NCBI RefSeq assembly: GCF_013868155.1 | Contig: NZ_JACEOG010000001.1 | Location: forward strand, 248,001 to 312,000 | DNA from: Aeromicrobium phoceense | Lineage (GTDB): Bacteria > Actinomycetota > Actinomycetes > Propionibacteriales > Nocardioidaceae | Reading direction: 5' to 3' | DNA length: 64,000 bases | Shown here: one piece after another, positions 19,940 to 27,980 of the stretch | Layout of the letters: every line of letters begins with the position of its first letter | How positions within the stretch are numbered: position 1 is the first letter of the stretch | The notes under the pieces: generated by a model | Database searches by the model: none | What the model was told of the DNA's origin: nothing | What the model saw: the letters and a program-made list of their open reading frames with translations, nothing else | Position numbers and translations under genes: made by a program

Positions 19940-19966
19940 CTAGCACTCTCACTATACGAGTGCTAA
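19940..19966. promoter_or_regulatory. CIRCE element (HrcA operator) over the groEL promoter
   Basis: CTAGCACTC-N9-GAGTGCTAA, one base from the CIRCE consensus (TTAGCACTC-N9-GAGTGCTAA). The minus-strand -10 box TATAGT (19951-19956) lies inside the spacer, with -35 TTGATC at 19975-19980. HrcA binding would block RNA polymerase directly. Confidence 0.93.
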
Positions 19967-20010
19967 TCCCCACCGATCAAGCGACCCCGCACCCGAGGTC
20001 GCCCGAAGCG

Positions 20011-20214
20011 CTAGTGCAGGGGCTGCACGTTCTCGGCCTCACGTCCCTTGGGGCCGTCGACGACCTCCAGCTCGACGTTCTGGCCGTCCTCGAGGGTCTT
20101 GAACCCGTTGATCGCGATCTTGGACCAGTGGACGAAGACGTCGTCCTGGCCCTCGACGGCGATGAAGCCGTAACCCTTGTCGGAGTTGAACCACTTGACG
20201 GTGCCATGCACCAT
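20011..20214 (-). CDS. cold-shock protein, CspA family
   Basis: 67 residues, a standard single cold-shock domain: [17 protein letters not shown] (RNP1) and [10 protein letters not shown] (RNP2, with VFVHW in place of the usual VFVHY/F). It binds RNA or single-stranded DNA as an RNA chaperone. An AAGGTGG ribosome-binding site precedes the ATG. It stands alone between groEL and the riboswitch operon. Confidence 0.95.
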   Translation of the reverse strand: MVHGTVKWFNSDKGYGFIAVEGQDDVFVHWSKIAINGFKTLEDGQNVELEVVDGPKGREAENVQPLH

Positions 20215-20313
20215 GAGACCACCTTGTTCTGCGCGGAAAGGCCCGCGGCCGGACCAGAGCCAGCGTATCGGCAGCAGCCCCGATCCTCCTACGCGGGATT
20301 GCCGTGGAGGGAC

Positions 20314-20592
20314 TCAGCAGCCGCCAGCGACGGCCGGGATGACCGAGATCTGGGTGCCGTCGGGGGTCCGGGTGTCGAGGCCGTCGGCGAAGCGGACATC
20401 CTCCTCCGCCACGTAGACGTTGACGAAGCGGCGCAGCTTGCCGTCCTCGTCGACGATGCGCGCCCGGATGCCGGGGTAGGTCGTCTCGAGCGACTCCAGC
20501 ACGTCGCTGAGGCGGTCGCCCTCGGCGCTGACCTGGGACTCGTCGTTCGTGTAGCTGCGCAGGATCGTGGGGATGCGGACGGACACGGCCAT
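20314..20592 (-). CDS. ThiS/MoaD/CysO-type sulfur-carrier protein ending Gly-Gly-Cys
   Basis: 92-residue ubiquitin-fold sulfur carrier, close to mycobacterial CysO over most of its length (SVRIPTILRSYT, RRFVNVYVAEEDVRF, ISVIPAVAGG). Unlike CysO it carries one extra residue, so the encoded end is AVAGGC. A carrier must end in Gly-Gly to be adenylated and thiocarboxylated, so the cysteine probably has to be clipped off, for instance by a Mec-like JAMM peptidase; none is in this window. GAGGAG precedes the ATG. It lies 32 bases after the threonine-synthase-like gene under the same SAM riboswitch. Confidence 0.88.
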   Translation of the reverse strand: MAVSVRIPTILRSYTNDESQVSAEGDRLSDVLESLETTYPGIRARIVDEDGKLRRFVNVYVAEEDVRFADGLDTRTPDGTQISVIPAVAGGC

Positions 20593-20624
20593 GGGGGTCT
20601 CCTCGGGTGGTTCGGTCGGACGGC

Positions 20625-21890
20625 TCAGGCGATGCCGGCCGCGGTGAAGGCGTCGTAGGTGGGGGCGATGGTGGCGCGGGCGCCGACGGATCCGGCGACG
20701 GCGTCGAGCGTCTTGAGGCCGTGACCGGTGTTGATCACCACGGTCTCCAGCTCGGGGTCGAGCTGACCGGTCTCGACGAGCTTCTTCAGCACGGCGACGG
20801 TCGTGCCGCCCGCGGTCTCGGTGAAGATGCCCTCGGTGCGCGCCAGCAGCACGATGCCGTCGCGGATCTGGTCGTCGTCGACCTCCTCGACGCCGCCGCC
20901 GGTGGAGCGGGCGATGTCGAGCACGTAGATGCCGTCGGCCGGGTTGCCGATCGCGAGCGACTTGGCGATCGTGTCGGGCCGCACGGGCCGGATCGCGTCG
21001 ACGCCGTCCTTGTACGCCGTGGCGACGGGGTTGCAGCCCGTGGCCTGCGCGCCGAACACCCGGTAGGGCTTGTCCTCGACCAGGCCGAGCGCGATGAGCT
21101 CGCCGAACGCCTTGTGCACCTTGGTCAGCTGCGAGCCGGAGGCGACGGGGATGACGATCTGGTCGGGCAGGCGCCAGCCGAGCTGCTCGGCGATCTCGTA
21201 CCCGAGCGTCTTGGAGCCCTCGGCGTAGAAGGGGCGCACGTTCACGTTGACGAACGCCCAGCCGTCCTCCTCGCCGGCGATCTCGCTGGCCAGCTTGTTG
21301 ACGTCGTCGTAGTTGCCGTCGACCGCGACGAGGTTCTCGGTGAAGATCGCCGAGTTCACCTGCTTGGGCGTCTCGAGGTTGCTCGGGATGAACACGACCG
21401 TGCGGATGCCGGCCCGCGCGCCGGCCGCGGCGACCGCGTTGGCGAGGTTGCCGGTGGAGGGGCACGCGAACACCTTGCTGCCGAACTCGCGGGCCGCGCT
21501 CAGCGCGCACGCGACGACGCGGTCCTTGAAGGAGTTGGTGGGGTTGGTGCTGTCGTCCTTCACCCACAGCTTCGCCAGGCCGAGCTCGGCGGCGAGGTTG
21601 CGGGCGTCGAGCAGGCGGGTGAAGCCGGGCTCGAGGTTCGGGCTGCTCTCGATGTCGTCGGGGACCGGCAGCAGGGCCTTGTAGCGCCAGATGTTGGCCG
21701 GGCCCGCCTCGATCTGCTCGCGCGTCACCGTGCCGAAGTCGTAGGCGATCTCCAGCGGACCGAAGCACTCGTAACAGGCGTAGTGGGGACCGAGCTCGCG
21801 CGTGGCGCCGCACTCGCGGCACTTCAGGGCGGTGGCGGGGCCGAAGGCACCCTCGCGGAGGGTGGTGGTCTCGGGGGTCGTGACGCTCAC
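20625..21890 (-). CDS. threonine synthase-family PLP enzyme under SAM riboswitch control
   Basis: 421 residues. An N-terminal zinc ribbon (C24-x2-C27-x11-C39-x2-C42) precedes a fold-type II PLP domain with the lysine at about K122 (NPTNSFKDRV). Annotated members are called threonine synthase (O-phosphohomoserine to threonine). The SAM-I riboswitch in front and the sulfur-carrier gene behind suggest instead, or in addition, sulfur transfer onto O-phosphohomoserine to give homocysteine; this is inference. GTG 21890 was chosen because GGAG lies five bases upstream. An in-frame ATG at 21905 sits inside the riboswitch P1 helix. Confidence 0.87.
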   Translation of the reverse strand: MSVTTPETTTLREGAFGPATALKCRECGATRELGPHYACYECFGPLEIAYDFGTVTREQIEAGPANIWRYKALLPVPDDIESSPNLEPGFTRLLDARNLAAELGLAKLWVKDDSTNPTNSFKDRVVACALSAAREFGSKVFACPSTGNLANAVAAAGARAGIRTVVFIPSNLETPKQVNSAIFTENLVAVDGNYDDVNKLASEIAGEEDGWAFVNVNVRPFYAEGSKTLGYEIAEQLGWRLPDQIVIPVASGSQLTKVHKAFGELIALGLVEDKPYRVFGAQATGCNPVATAYKDGVDAIRPVRPDTIAKSLAIGNPADGIYVLDIARSTGGGVEEVDDDQIRDGIVLLARTEGIFTETAGGTTVAVLKKLVETGQLDPELETVVINTGHGLKTLDAVAGSVGARATIAPTYDAFTAAGIA

Positions 21891-21902
21891 GAAGACTCCA
21901 TT

Positions 21903-22010
21903 CATCTCTCCGGGTCGACGTTCGACCGCGGACGGAATTAGCACCTGGCCGGTGATCGGCTGGTTGCTGGGGCTTCGTCGGGCCGTGTCCCTCTGCCCCT
22001 CGGGATGAGT
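21903..22010 (-). ncRNA. SAM-I riboswitch (S-box leader)
   Basis: Reading the minus strand from 22010, all S-box landmarks occur in order: CUCAUC (P1 5' strand), GAGGGAcacGGCCCGACGAAG, CCCCAGCAACC, then CAGGUGCUAAUUCC, and a closing GAUGA that pairs with CUCAUC. These match the RF00162 consensus cores AGGGA...GGCCCgaugAA...GCAACC...GGUGCUAAUUCC. The P1 3' strand ends next to the ribosome-binding site of the downstream gene, and there is no terminator hairpin, so control is probably translational. High SAM should switch the operon off. Confidence 0.94.
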
Positions 22011-22016
22011 GGCTTC

Positions 22017-22046
22017 AGACTAAATGGCCGTCTCACGATACGTCCA
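22017..22046 (-). promoter_or_regulatory. promoter of the SAM-riboswitch operon
   Basis: -10 TAGTCT (22017-22022) and -35 TGGACG (22041-22046) with an 18-base spacer on the minus strand. The predicted start at about 22010 coincides with the first base of the riboswitch P1 helix. Confidence 0.5.
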
Positions 22047-22079
22047 CTCCGTCCGGATGACGAGACGGCAAACGGAGGG

Positions 22080-22853
22080 TCAGGCGGGCGCGAACCGGTC
22101 GGCGAGATCGCCGAGCCACGCGGCCACGGCGTCGGGGCCGTCGAGCACCACGTCGGCCAGCGCGAGCAGCGCGTCCTGCTCGTCGGAGGCCGAGCACACG
22201 AGCGTGACGTCCATCCCCTGCTCGCGCAGGGCGATGCCCTCCTCGAAGGCCGGCAGGTCGCCGAGGTCGTCGCCGGCGTAGATCACGGCACCGGGCTCGA
22301 CGCGGCCGACCACGCGACGCAGGGTCTGACCCTTGTCGGTGCCGGCGGAGCGCAGCTCGATCACCTGGCGGCCCGGCTCGAGGTGCAGTCCGACCTCGGC
22401 CGCCAGCGCCTCGATCTGGGGACGCAGCTCGTCCAGCAGGCCCGGCGCGACGCCGCGCGTGTGCAGCGCGATCGCGAGCCCCTTGTCCTCGATCCGGATC
22501 CGGGACGCGTCGTGCTCCTCGAGCCACTGCGGCAGCCGCGCGGCGAGGTCGGAGACCGCCTGGGGGCGGTGCGGCTGGCGCACCTCGCCGCTCGCGGCGT
22601 CCCAGCGCTCGGCCCCGTACTGACCGCACACGACCATGCGGTCGAGCCCCGGCCCGTCCTCGAAGCGGCCGAGCCGCCGCACTTGGTCCACGGGGCGTCC
22701 GGTGATGATCGTCAACTCACGGAGCACCGGACCCAGCCGGCGCAGGGCGGCCAGCGAGCCCGGATGGATCCAGGCCGAGGCGGGATCCTGGACGATGGGT
22801 GCGAGCGTGCCGTCGAAGTCGAGCGCGAGCAGCGTGCGCCCCGGGTCGGTCAT
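22080..22853 (-). CDS. otsB: trehalose-6-phosphate phosphatase
   Basis: 257-residue HAD-superfamily phosphatase that releases trehalose from trehalose 6-phosphate. Motif I is LLALDFDGTLAPIV with the nucleophile Asp and the acid/base Asp two residues on; motif II is LTIITGR; motif IV is VIYAGDDLGDLPAF. The ATG at 22853 follows a CATACT box by six bases, suggesting leaderless transcription. It shares a locus with otsA, which lies divergently 1 kb away beyond two small genes. Confidence 0.94.
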   Translation of the reverse strand: MTDPGRTLLALDFDGTLAPIVQDPASAWIHPGSLAALRRLGPVLRELTIITGRPVDQVRRLGRFEDGPGLDRMVVCGQYGAERWDAASGEVRQPHRPQAVSDLAARLPQWLEEHDASRIRIEDKGLAIALHTRGVAPGLLDELRPQIEALAAEVGLHLEPGRQVIELRSAGTDKGQTLRRVVGRVEPGAVIYAGDDLGDLPAFEEGIALREQGMDVTLVCSASDEQDALLALADVVLDGPDAVAAWLGDLADRFAPA

Positions 22854-22859
22854 GGGAAA

Positions 22860-22865
22860 AGTATG
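22860..22865 (-). promoter_or_regulatory. -10 box of a leaderless promoter for otsB
   Basis: CATACT on the minus strand, six bases before the otsB ATG at 22853. Confidence 0.5.
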
Positions 22866-22883
22866 GCGCGGGGGCACGGGGAC

Positions 22884-23450
22884 TCAGCGGGGGCTGGCCA
22901 GCACGACCGTGAGGTTGGTTCCGGACATGCCCGCGGTGGCGGGCATGAGACGGGAGATCGCCAGGTCGGCGCCGAGCAGCGCCGCCTCGCCCTGGCGGCC
23001 CGCCGGGAAGTAGATCGTGTCCTGCGGCACGTTGCCGCGCCAGTCGGCGATCGCCCCGATCGTCCACCCGGCCGCCTGCGCCTGGCCGGCCACACGCCCC
23101 GCGAGACCGCCGATGCCGATCTGGTTGTAGACCGAGACGCCGATCGAGCGCGTCGCCGTGGGCTCGGTGGTGGGCTCCGTCGTCGGCTCCGTCTTAGGCG
23201 TCGCCGACTTCTTCGGCTTCGGCTTGGCCGACTTCTTCGCCGTGGCCTTCGCGGTGGGCGTGGGGCCGGTCGTGGTGCGCTCGGCGGACCGCGCGGGCGC
23301 CTCGTCGTCGCGGACGGCCTCGATGATGGCCCACCCGCCGGCGACGCCCAGGACGAGCCACACCGCGGGCAGCACGATCACGGTCCAGGCCGCGCCGCGC
23401 CGTTCGGGGTCACGCCGGTCGTCACGCGGTTCGAGGGGAGGCTGGTCCAC
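22884..23450 (-). CDS. LytR C-terminal domain membrane protein
   Basis: 188 residues: a short cytoplasmic N-terminus, one membrane helix (about 22-44), a Thr/Pro/Lys-rich linker (about 55-98), and a C-terminal LytR_C domain (VSVYNQIGIGGLAGRVAGQAQ ... WTIGAIADWRG ... IYFPAGRQGEAALLGADL). LytR_C domains accompany LytR-CpsA-Psr wall-polymer ligases, but the catalytic LCP domain is absent here. It is probably exported and cell-wall related. The start is one base past the DUF3263 stop, so the two form an operon. Confidence 0.85.
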   Translation of the reverse strand: MDQPPLEPRDDRRDPERRGAAWTVIVLPAVWLVLGVAGGWAIIEAVRDDEAPARSAERTTTGPTPTAKATAKKSAKPKPKKSATPKTEPTTEPTTEPTATRSIGVSVYNQIGIGGLAGRVAGQAQAAGWTIGAIADWRGNVPQDTIYFPAGRQGEAALLGADLAISRLMPATAGMSGTNLTVVLASPR

Positions 23451-23451
23451 T

Positions 23452-23742
23452 TCAGCGATCGGAGCCGGTGCGTCGCGCCTGGCGCTGACGCTGGCGCTGC
23501 GAGCGGAGGCGGCGCAGGCGCTTGACCAGCAGTGGGTCGTGCGCGAGGGCGTCCTCGGAGTCGATCAGCGCGTTGAGGATCTGGTAGTACCGCGTCGAGG
23601 TCATGTCGAACTTGTCGCGGATCGCCTGCTCCTTGGCCCCGGCGTACTTCCACCACAGGCGTTCGAGCTCGAGCATCTCGCGGTCGCGGTCGGACAATGC
23701 GCCCGCGCTGACCACCTGGTCGTGACTCTCCACCGCTGCCAT
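23452..23742 (-). CDS. DUF3263 family protein
   Basis: 96-residue basic protein with the highly conserved actinobacterial DUF3263 core: LSDRDREMLELERLWWKYAGAKEQ then DKFDMTSTRYYQILNALID. The predicted helix-turn-helix and Arg-rich tail suggest nucleic acid binding, but no role is established. A TACGAT box seven bases before the ATG suggests a leaderless start. It is consistently found upstream of LytR_C genes, as here. Confidence 0.87.
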   Translation of the reverse strand: MAAVESHDQVVSAGALSDRDREMLELERLWWKYAGAKEQAIRDKFDMTSTRYYQILNALIDSEDALAHDPLLVKRLRRLRSQRQRQRQARRTGSDR

Positions 23743-23841
23743 GCCCCTGATCGTACCGGCGGAATCACACGGTTGTCATTCCCCCGCGAGAATCGGGCGG
23801 ACCCGGACGCCCGCTCCGGGGCGGGGGCACCCGTTCTCCCC

Positions 23842-23847
23842 TATGGT
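23842..23847 (+). promoter_or_regulatory. -10 box of a leaderless promoter for otsA
   Basis: TATGGT followed by six bases and the otsA ATG at 23854. Confidence 0.5.
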
Positions 23848-23853
23848 GGCCCC

Positions 23854-25278
23854 ATGGCGCCGGAGCAAGCTGACTTCCTCGTGATCGCCAACCGGCTGCC
23901 GGTGGACCGCCTGATCGACGCCGAAGGCGAGATCTCTTGGCGCACGTCGCCCGGCGGACTGGTCACCGCGCTCGAGCCCGTCATGAAGCTGCGCGGCGGC
24001 GCGTGGATCGGCTGGCACGGCGCCGCCGAGGAGGACCTCGACGAGTTCGAGCACGACGGACTGCGCCTCGTGCCCGTGCCGCTGTCGGAGGCGGAGGTCG
24101 AGGAGTACTACGAGGGCTTCTCCAACGGCACCCTCTGGCCGCTCTACCACGACGTCGTCGTCACCCCGGAGTACCACCGCGAGTGGTGGGACTCCTACGT
24201 CACGGTGAACCGCCGCTTCGCCGAGAAGGCCGCCACGCTGGCCGCGCCGGGCGCCGTGGTGTGGGTGCAGGACTACCAGCTCCAGCTGGTGCCGCAGATG
24301 CTGCGCGAGCTGCGTCCCGACCTGCTCATCGGGTTCTTCCTCCACATCCCCTTCCCACCCACCGAGCTGTTCCAGCAGCTGCCGTGGCGGCGCCAGATCC
24401 TCGAGGGCCTGCTCGGCGCCGACCTCGTCGGCTTCCAGATGCCCGGTGGCGCGCAGAACTTCGCCCGTCTCGTCCGCCAGCGCGTCGGCCACCGCACGGT
24501 GCGCGACACGGTGTTCCTGCCCGACGGGCGCAAGGTGCTCGCCCGGGCCTACCCGATCTCGATCGACGCCCGCGGCTTCGAGCAGCTCTCGCGCACCCCC
24601 GAGGTCACCGCCCGCGCCCAGGAGATCCGCGACAGCCTGGGCAACCCGCGCCACGTGCTCATCGGCATCGACCGCCTCGACTACACCAAGGGACTGCCGC
24701 AACGGCTCCGCGCCTTCGGCGAGCTCGTCAGCGACGGCGTCATCGACGTGGACGACGCCGTGTTCGTCCAGGTGGCCACCCCGTCGCGCGAGCGCGTGCA
24801 CCAGTACCGGGTCCTGCGCGACGACATCAACCGCCTCGTCGGGCGCATCAACGGCGACATGGGGCGCATCGGCCAGCAGCCGGTGCAGTACCTGCACGCG
24901 TCGTTCCCGCGTGAGGAGATGGCCGCGATGTACCGGGCGGCCGACGTCATGGTGGTCACTCCGCTTCGCGACGGCATGAACCTCGTGGCGAAGGAGTACA
25001 TCGCCACGCGCTGGGACGACCGCGGTGCGCTCGTGCTCAGCGAGTTCGCCGGAGCCGCGGGCGAGCTCAAGCAGGCCTTCCAGGTCAACCCCCACGACAT
25101 CAACGGGATGAAGGACGCGCTGCTCGGCGCGATGCAGGCCAACCCGGTCGACCTGCGCAAGCGGATGCGCGCCCTGCGCAAGCAAGTCATGGAGAACGAC
25201 ATCGAGCGCTGGGCCAACACCTTCCTGGCCGAGCTCGCGGCCGTGCGCGACATCGGGCCGTCCGACGGTGACGGCTGA
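23854..25278 (+). CDS. otsA: alpha,alpha-trehalose-phosphate synthase (UDP/GDP-forming)
   Basis: 474-residue GT20 glycosyltransferase joining a nucleotide-activated glucose to glucose 6-phosphate. Motifs: VIANRLPVDR at the start, WVQDYQLQLVPQMLRELRPD, FFLHIPFPPTELF, GIDRLDYTKGLPQRL, and TPLRDGMNLVAKEY. Trehalose serves as osmoprotectant and, in many actinobacteria, as a wall-lipid precursor. The ATG at 23854 is favoured by a TATGGT box six bases upstream; the frame is open far upstream but is antisense to other genes there. Its end overlaps the next gene by 11 bases. Confidence 0.96.
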   Translation: MAPEQADFLVIANRLPVDRLIDAEGEISWRTSPGGLVTALEPVMKLRGGAWIGWHGAAEEDLDEFEHDGLRLVPVPLSEAEVEEYYEGFSNGTLWPLYHDVVVTPEYHREWWDSYVTVNRRFAEKAATLAAPGAVVWVQDYQLQLVPQMLRELRPDLLIGFFLHIPFPPTELFQQLPWRRQILEGLLGADLVGFQMPGGAQNFARLVRQRVGHRTVRDTVFLPDGRKVLARAYPISIDARGFEQLSRTPEVTARAQEIRDSLGNPRHVLIGIDRLDYTKGLPQRLRAFGELVSDGVIDVDDAVFVQVATPSRERVHQYRVLRDDINRLVGRINGDMGRIGQQPVQYLHASFPREEMAAMYRAADVMVVTPLRDGMNLVAKEYIATRWDDRGALVLSEFAGAAGELKQAFQVNPHDINGMKDALLGAMQANPVDLRKRMRALRKQVMENDIERWANTFLAELAAVRDIGPSDGDG

Positions 25279-26581
25279 GCTTCCCGCCCGGGTCCGCCGC
25301 GGGTACGCGCTCGGCAGCGTCGCGACCGGGACGTTCGGCACCGTCCCCGGGCTCCTGCTGCTGCCCTACCTGACCGACGAGATCGGCATCGGCGCGGCAC
25401 TGGCCGGAGTCCTGGTCTTCGCGCCGAAGGCGTGGGACGTGGTCCTCAACCCGATCGCGGGACGCATCAGCGACCGCTCGACCCATCCCTCGGGTCGCCG
25501 CCGGCCCTTCCTCGTCCGGGCGGGCCTCACGCTCGCGGTCCTGTTCGCCGTGATGTTCGCCGGCCCCTCCGAGCCGAGCGCGCTCGCCTCCGCGTGGGTG
25601 GCCGTGGCGTTCCTGGGCTGCGCGAGCGCGTACGCGTTCTTCCAGGTCCCCTACGTCGCGATGCCGGCCGAGCTGACGCTGGACTACGCCGAGCGCACCC
25701 GCCTCATGACGTGGCGCGTGGTGGTGCTGGCACTGGCGATCCTGCTGTCGGGCGCCACCGCGCCGATCGTGGCCGACCAGCTCGGCCACGCCGCGATGGG
25801 CGTCTACGTGGGGGTGCTCATCGCACTCGGCGTGCTCGGGTCGTGGTGGGGCACCCGTGGCGCGCCCGAGCATCCCACCCAGACCGCCGCCGGCACCCTG
25901 GCCGACCAGCTGCGGCTCGTGGCCGCCAACCCCGACTTCCGGGCGGTCCTGCTGACCTTCGTCGTGCAGGCGGCGGCCATCGGCACGGTGCTCGCGGGTG
26001 TCGCCTACGTCGCCGACGACCTGCTCGACAGCGCCGCCGCCAACACGTTCCTCTTCGTGGCCTTCGTGGGTCCGGCGCTGCTCGTCACGCCGCTGTGGGA
26101 GCGCTACGCCGCCACGCGGGGCAAGCGGTCGGGGTACGGCCTGGCCACCGGATTCCTCGTGGTCGGCATGGCCGCCCTGCTGACGGCCCACGCCGGGTGG
26201 ACGGGCCTGACCTACGTCGCGGCCGCCCTCGTGGGCATCGGCTACGCCGGCGCCCAGGTGTTCCCCATGGCGATGCTGCCCGACGTCGCCGCCGACGACG
26301 CGCAGCGCAGCGGCTCGAACCGCATCGGCGTCTTCACGGGTGTGTGGACCGCCGGCGAGACGCTGGGCCTGGCACTCGGGCCCGGGATCTTCGCGCTCGT
26401 GCTCACCGCCGGCGGCTACGTGTCCTCCACCGGCGACGTCACGGTGGCCCAGCCCGACAGCGCGCGCCTCGCGATCGCCCTCGGGTTCTCGGTGCTGCCC
26501 GCCGCCCTGGCCGCCCTCAGCCTCGTGCTGCTGCGCGGCTACCGCCTCGACGACCGCCTCAGGAGCCTCGATGTCACCTGA
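25268..26581 (+). CDS. MFS transporter of the sugar:cation symporter (GPH/MelB) type
   Basis: 437 residues with about twelve membrane helices. The N-terminal LPYLTDEIGIGAALAGVLVFAPKAWDVVLNPIAGRISDRS is the hallmark of the glycoside-pentoside-hexuronide branch, which moves sugars with Na+ or H+. The GTG start lies inside the otsA 3' end, and its own end overlaps the PLP decarboxylase start by 11 bases, so translation is probably coupled. Adjacency to otsA would fit a sugar substrate, but this is a guess. Confidence 0.82.
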   Translation: MTAELPARVRRGYALGSVATGTFGTVPGLLLLPYLTDEIGIGAALAGVLVFAPKAWDVVLNPIAGRISDRSTHPSGRRRPFLVRAGLTLAVLFAVMFAGPSEPSALASAWVAVAFLGCASAYAFFQVPYVAMPAELTLDYAERTRLMTWRVVVLALAILLSGATAPIVADQLGHAAMGVYVGVLIALGVLGSWWGTRGAPEHPTQTAAGTLADQLRLVAANPDFRAVLLTFVVQAAAIGTVLAGVAYVADDLLDSAAANTFLFVAFVGPALLVTPLWERYAATRGKRSGYGLATGFLVVGMAALLTAHAGWTGLTYVAAALVGIGYAGAQVFPMAMLPDVAADDAQRSGSNRIGVFTGVWTAGETLGLALGPGIFALVLTAGGYVSSTGDVTVAQPDSARLAIALGFSVLPAALAALSLVLLRGYRLDDRLRSLDVT

Positions 26582-27980
26582 CCAGATCCTCGCCGAGCTC
26601 GCCGCCCGACGGCAGGGCGACCTGCCCACGCACGGCGGCAGGACCCTGGCCTACGTCTACGACTCCGGGCTCGAGGAGGCCGACGAGGTCGCCCGGCAGG
26701 CCATCGCGATGTACGCCGCCACGAACGGTCTCGACCCGACGGCGTTCCCGAGCCTGCTCTCGATGGAGTCCGACCTCGTCGCCTTCGCCCGGTCGGCCCT
26801 GCACGGCGGTGACGAGGTGGTCGGCACCGTCACGTCGGGCGGCACCGAGTCGATCCTGCTGGCCGTGCAGACCGCCCGCGACGCGGCCGGGGTCGAGCGC
26901 CCGGCCCTGGTGGTGCCCACCACGATCCACGCCGCGTTCGCGAAGGCGGCGCACTACTTCGGCGTCGAGCTCGTGACCGTGCCCGTGGGCCCGGGCCATC
27001 GCGCCGACGTCGCCGCGATGGCCGGGACGATCGACCGGCTCGGCGACCGCGTCGTGCTGGTGGCGGCCTCCACCCCGTCGTACGCCCACGGCGTGATCGA
27101 CCCCGTCGAGGACCTCGCCGCAGTCACCCGCGAGCGCGGCCTGCGGTTCCACGTGGACGCGTGCATCGGCGGCTGGATCCTGCCGTGGACGCCGGGCGCT
27201 CCCGCGTGGGACTTCGCCGTGCCCGGTGTCACCAGCATCTCGGTGGACCTGCACAAGTACGCCTACACGCCGAAGGGGGTGTCGCTGCTGCTGCACGCCG
27301 ACGCCGCCCTGCGCCGCCCCCAGTTCTTCGCGCACGCCGACTGGCCGGGCTACACGATGCTGAACTCGACGACCCAGTCCACGAAGTCGGGCGGGCCCCT
27401 CGCGGCCGCGTGGGCCGTGGTGCAGCTGATTGGCGACGACGGCTACCGCGACCTCGTCCGGCGCACGCTCGACGGCACGCGGCGGCTAGCCGAGGGCATC
27501 GAGGCGATCGACCACCTGCACCTCGTGGAGCGTCCCGACACCTCGCTCGTCGTGGTGGGCACCGACGACGCCGTCGACGTGTTCACGATCAGCGACCTGA
27601 TGCTCGACCGTGGCTGGTTCGTCCAGCCGCAGATGCGCTTCGGCGACGAGCCCGCGAACCTGCACCTGACGATCTCGGCGGCCACCGCCGCATCCGTGTC
27701 CGAGTTCCTGGAGGCGCTGCGCGAGTCCGTCGCAGCCGCGGCCGCCTCCGGCCCGATCCGGATCGACCCGCTGCTGGCCGAGGCCGCGGCCGGCCTGGAC
27801 CCGGACACGCTCGACGACGAGGCGTTCGACGGCCTGCTCGCCCTGGCGGGTCTCGCCGGTGAGGGCGGTCAGGTGGCGGTCCCCGAGCGCCTCGGCCCCG
27901 TCAACGCACTGGTCGACGTCGCTCCCCCGCGCGTCCGCGAGGCGCTGATGATCGCCTTCCTCGACCGGCTGACCCGCTGA
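26571..27980 (+). CDS. group II pyridoxal-dependent decarboxylase (sphingosine-1-phosphate lyase-like)
   Basis: 469 residues, fold-type I PLP enzyme. Family features are TSGGTESILLAV, HVDACIGGWILPW, and SVDLHKYAYTPKG with the PLP lysine at about K229. The sequence is nearest to the sphingosine-phosphate lyase/glutamate decarboxylase-like group, whose bacterial members have varied amine-forming or lyase reactions; the substrate is unknown. The final ~80 residues are an extension rich in Ala and Asp. It overlaps both neighbours (11 bases with the transporter, TGATGA with the GNAT). Confidence 0.88.
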   Translation: MSPDQILAELAARRQGDLPTHGGRTLAYVYDSGLEEADEVARQAIAMYAATNGLDPTAFPSLLSMESDLVAFARSALHGGDEVVGTVTSGGTESILLAVQTARDAAGVERPALVVPTTIHAAFAKAAHYFGVELVTVPVGPGHRADVAAMAGTIDRLGDRVVLVAASTPSYAHGVIDPVEDLAAVTRERGLRFHVDACIGGWILPWTPGAPAWDFAVPGVTSISVDLHKYAYTPKGVSLLLHADAALRRPQFFAHADWPGYTMLNSTTQSTKSGGPLAAAWAVVQLIGDDGYRDLVRRTLDGTRRLAEGIEAIDHLHLVERPDTSLVVVGTDDAVDVFTISDLMLDRGWFVQPQMRFGDEPANLHLTISAATAASVSEFLEALRESVAAAAASGPIRIDPLLAEAAAGLDPDTLDDEAFDGLLALAGLAGEGGQVAVPERLGPVNALVDVAPPRVREALMIAFLDRLTR

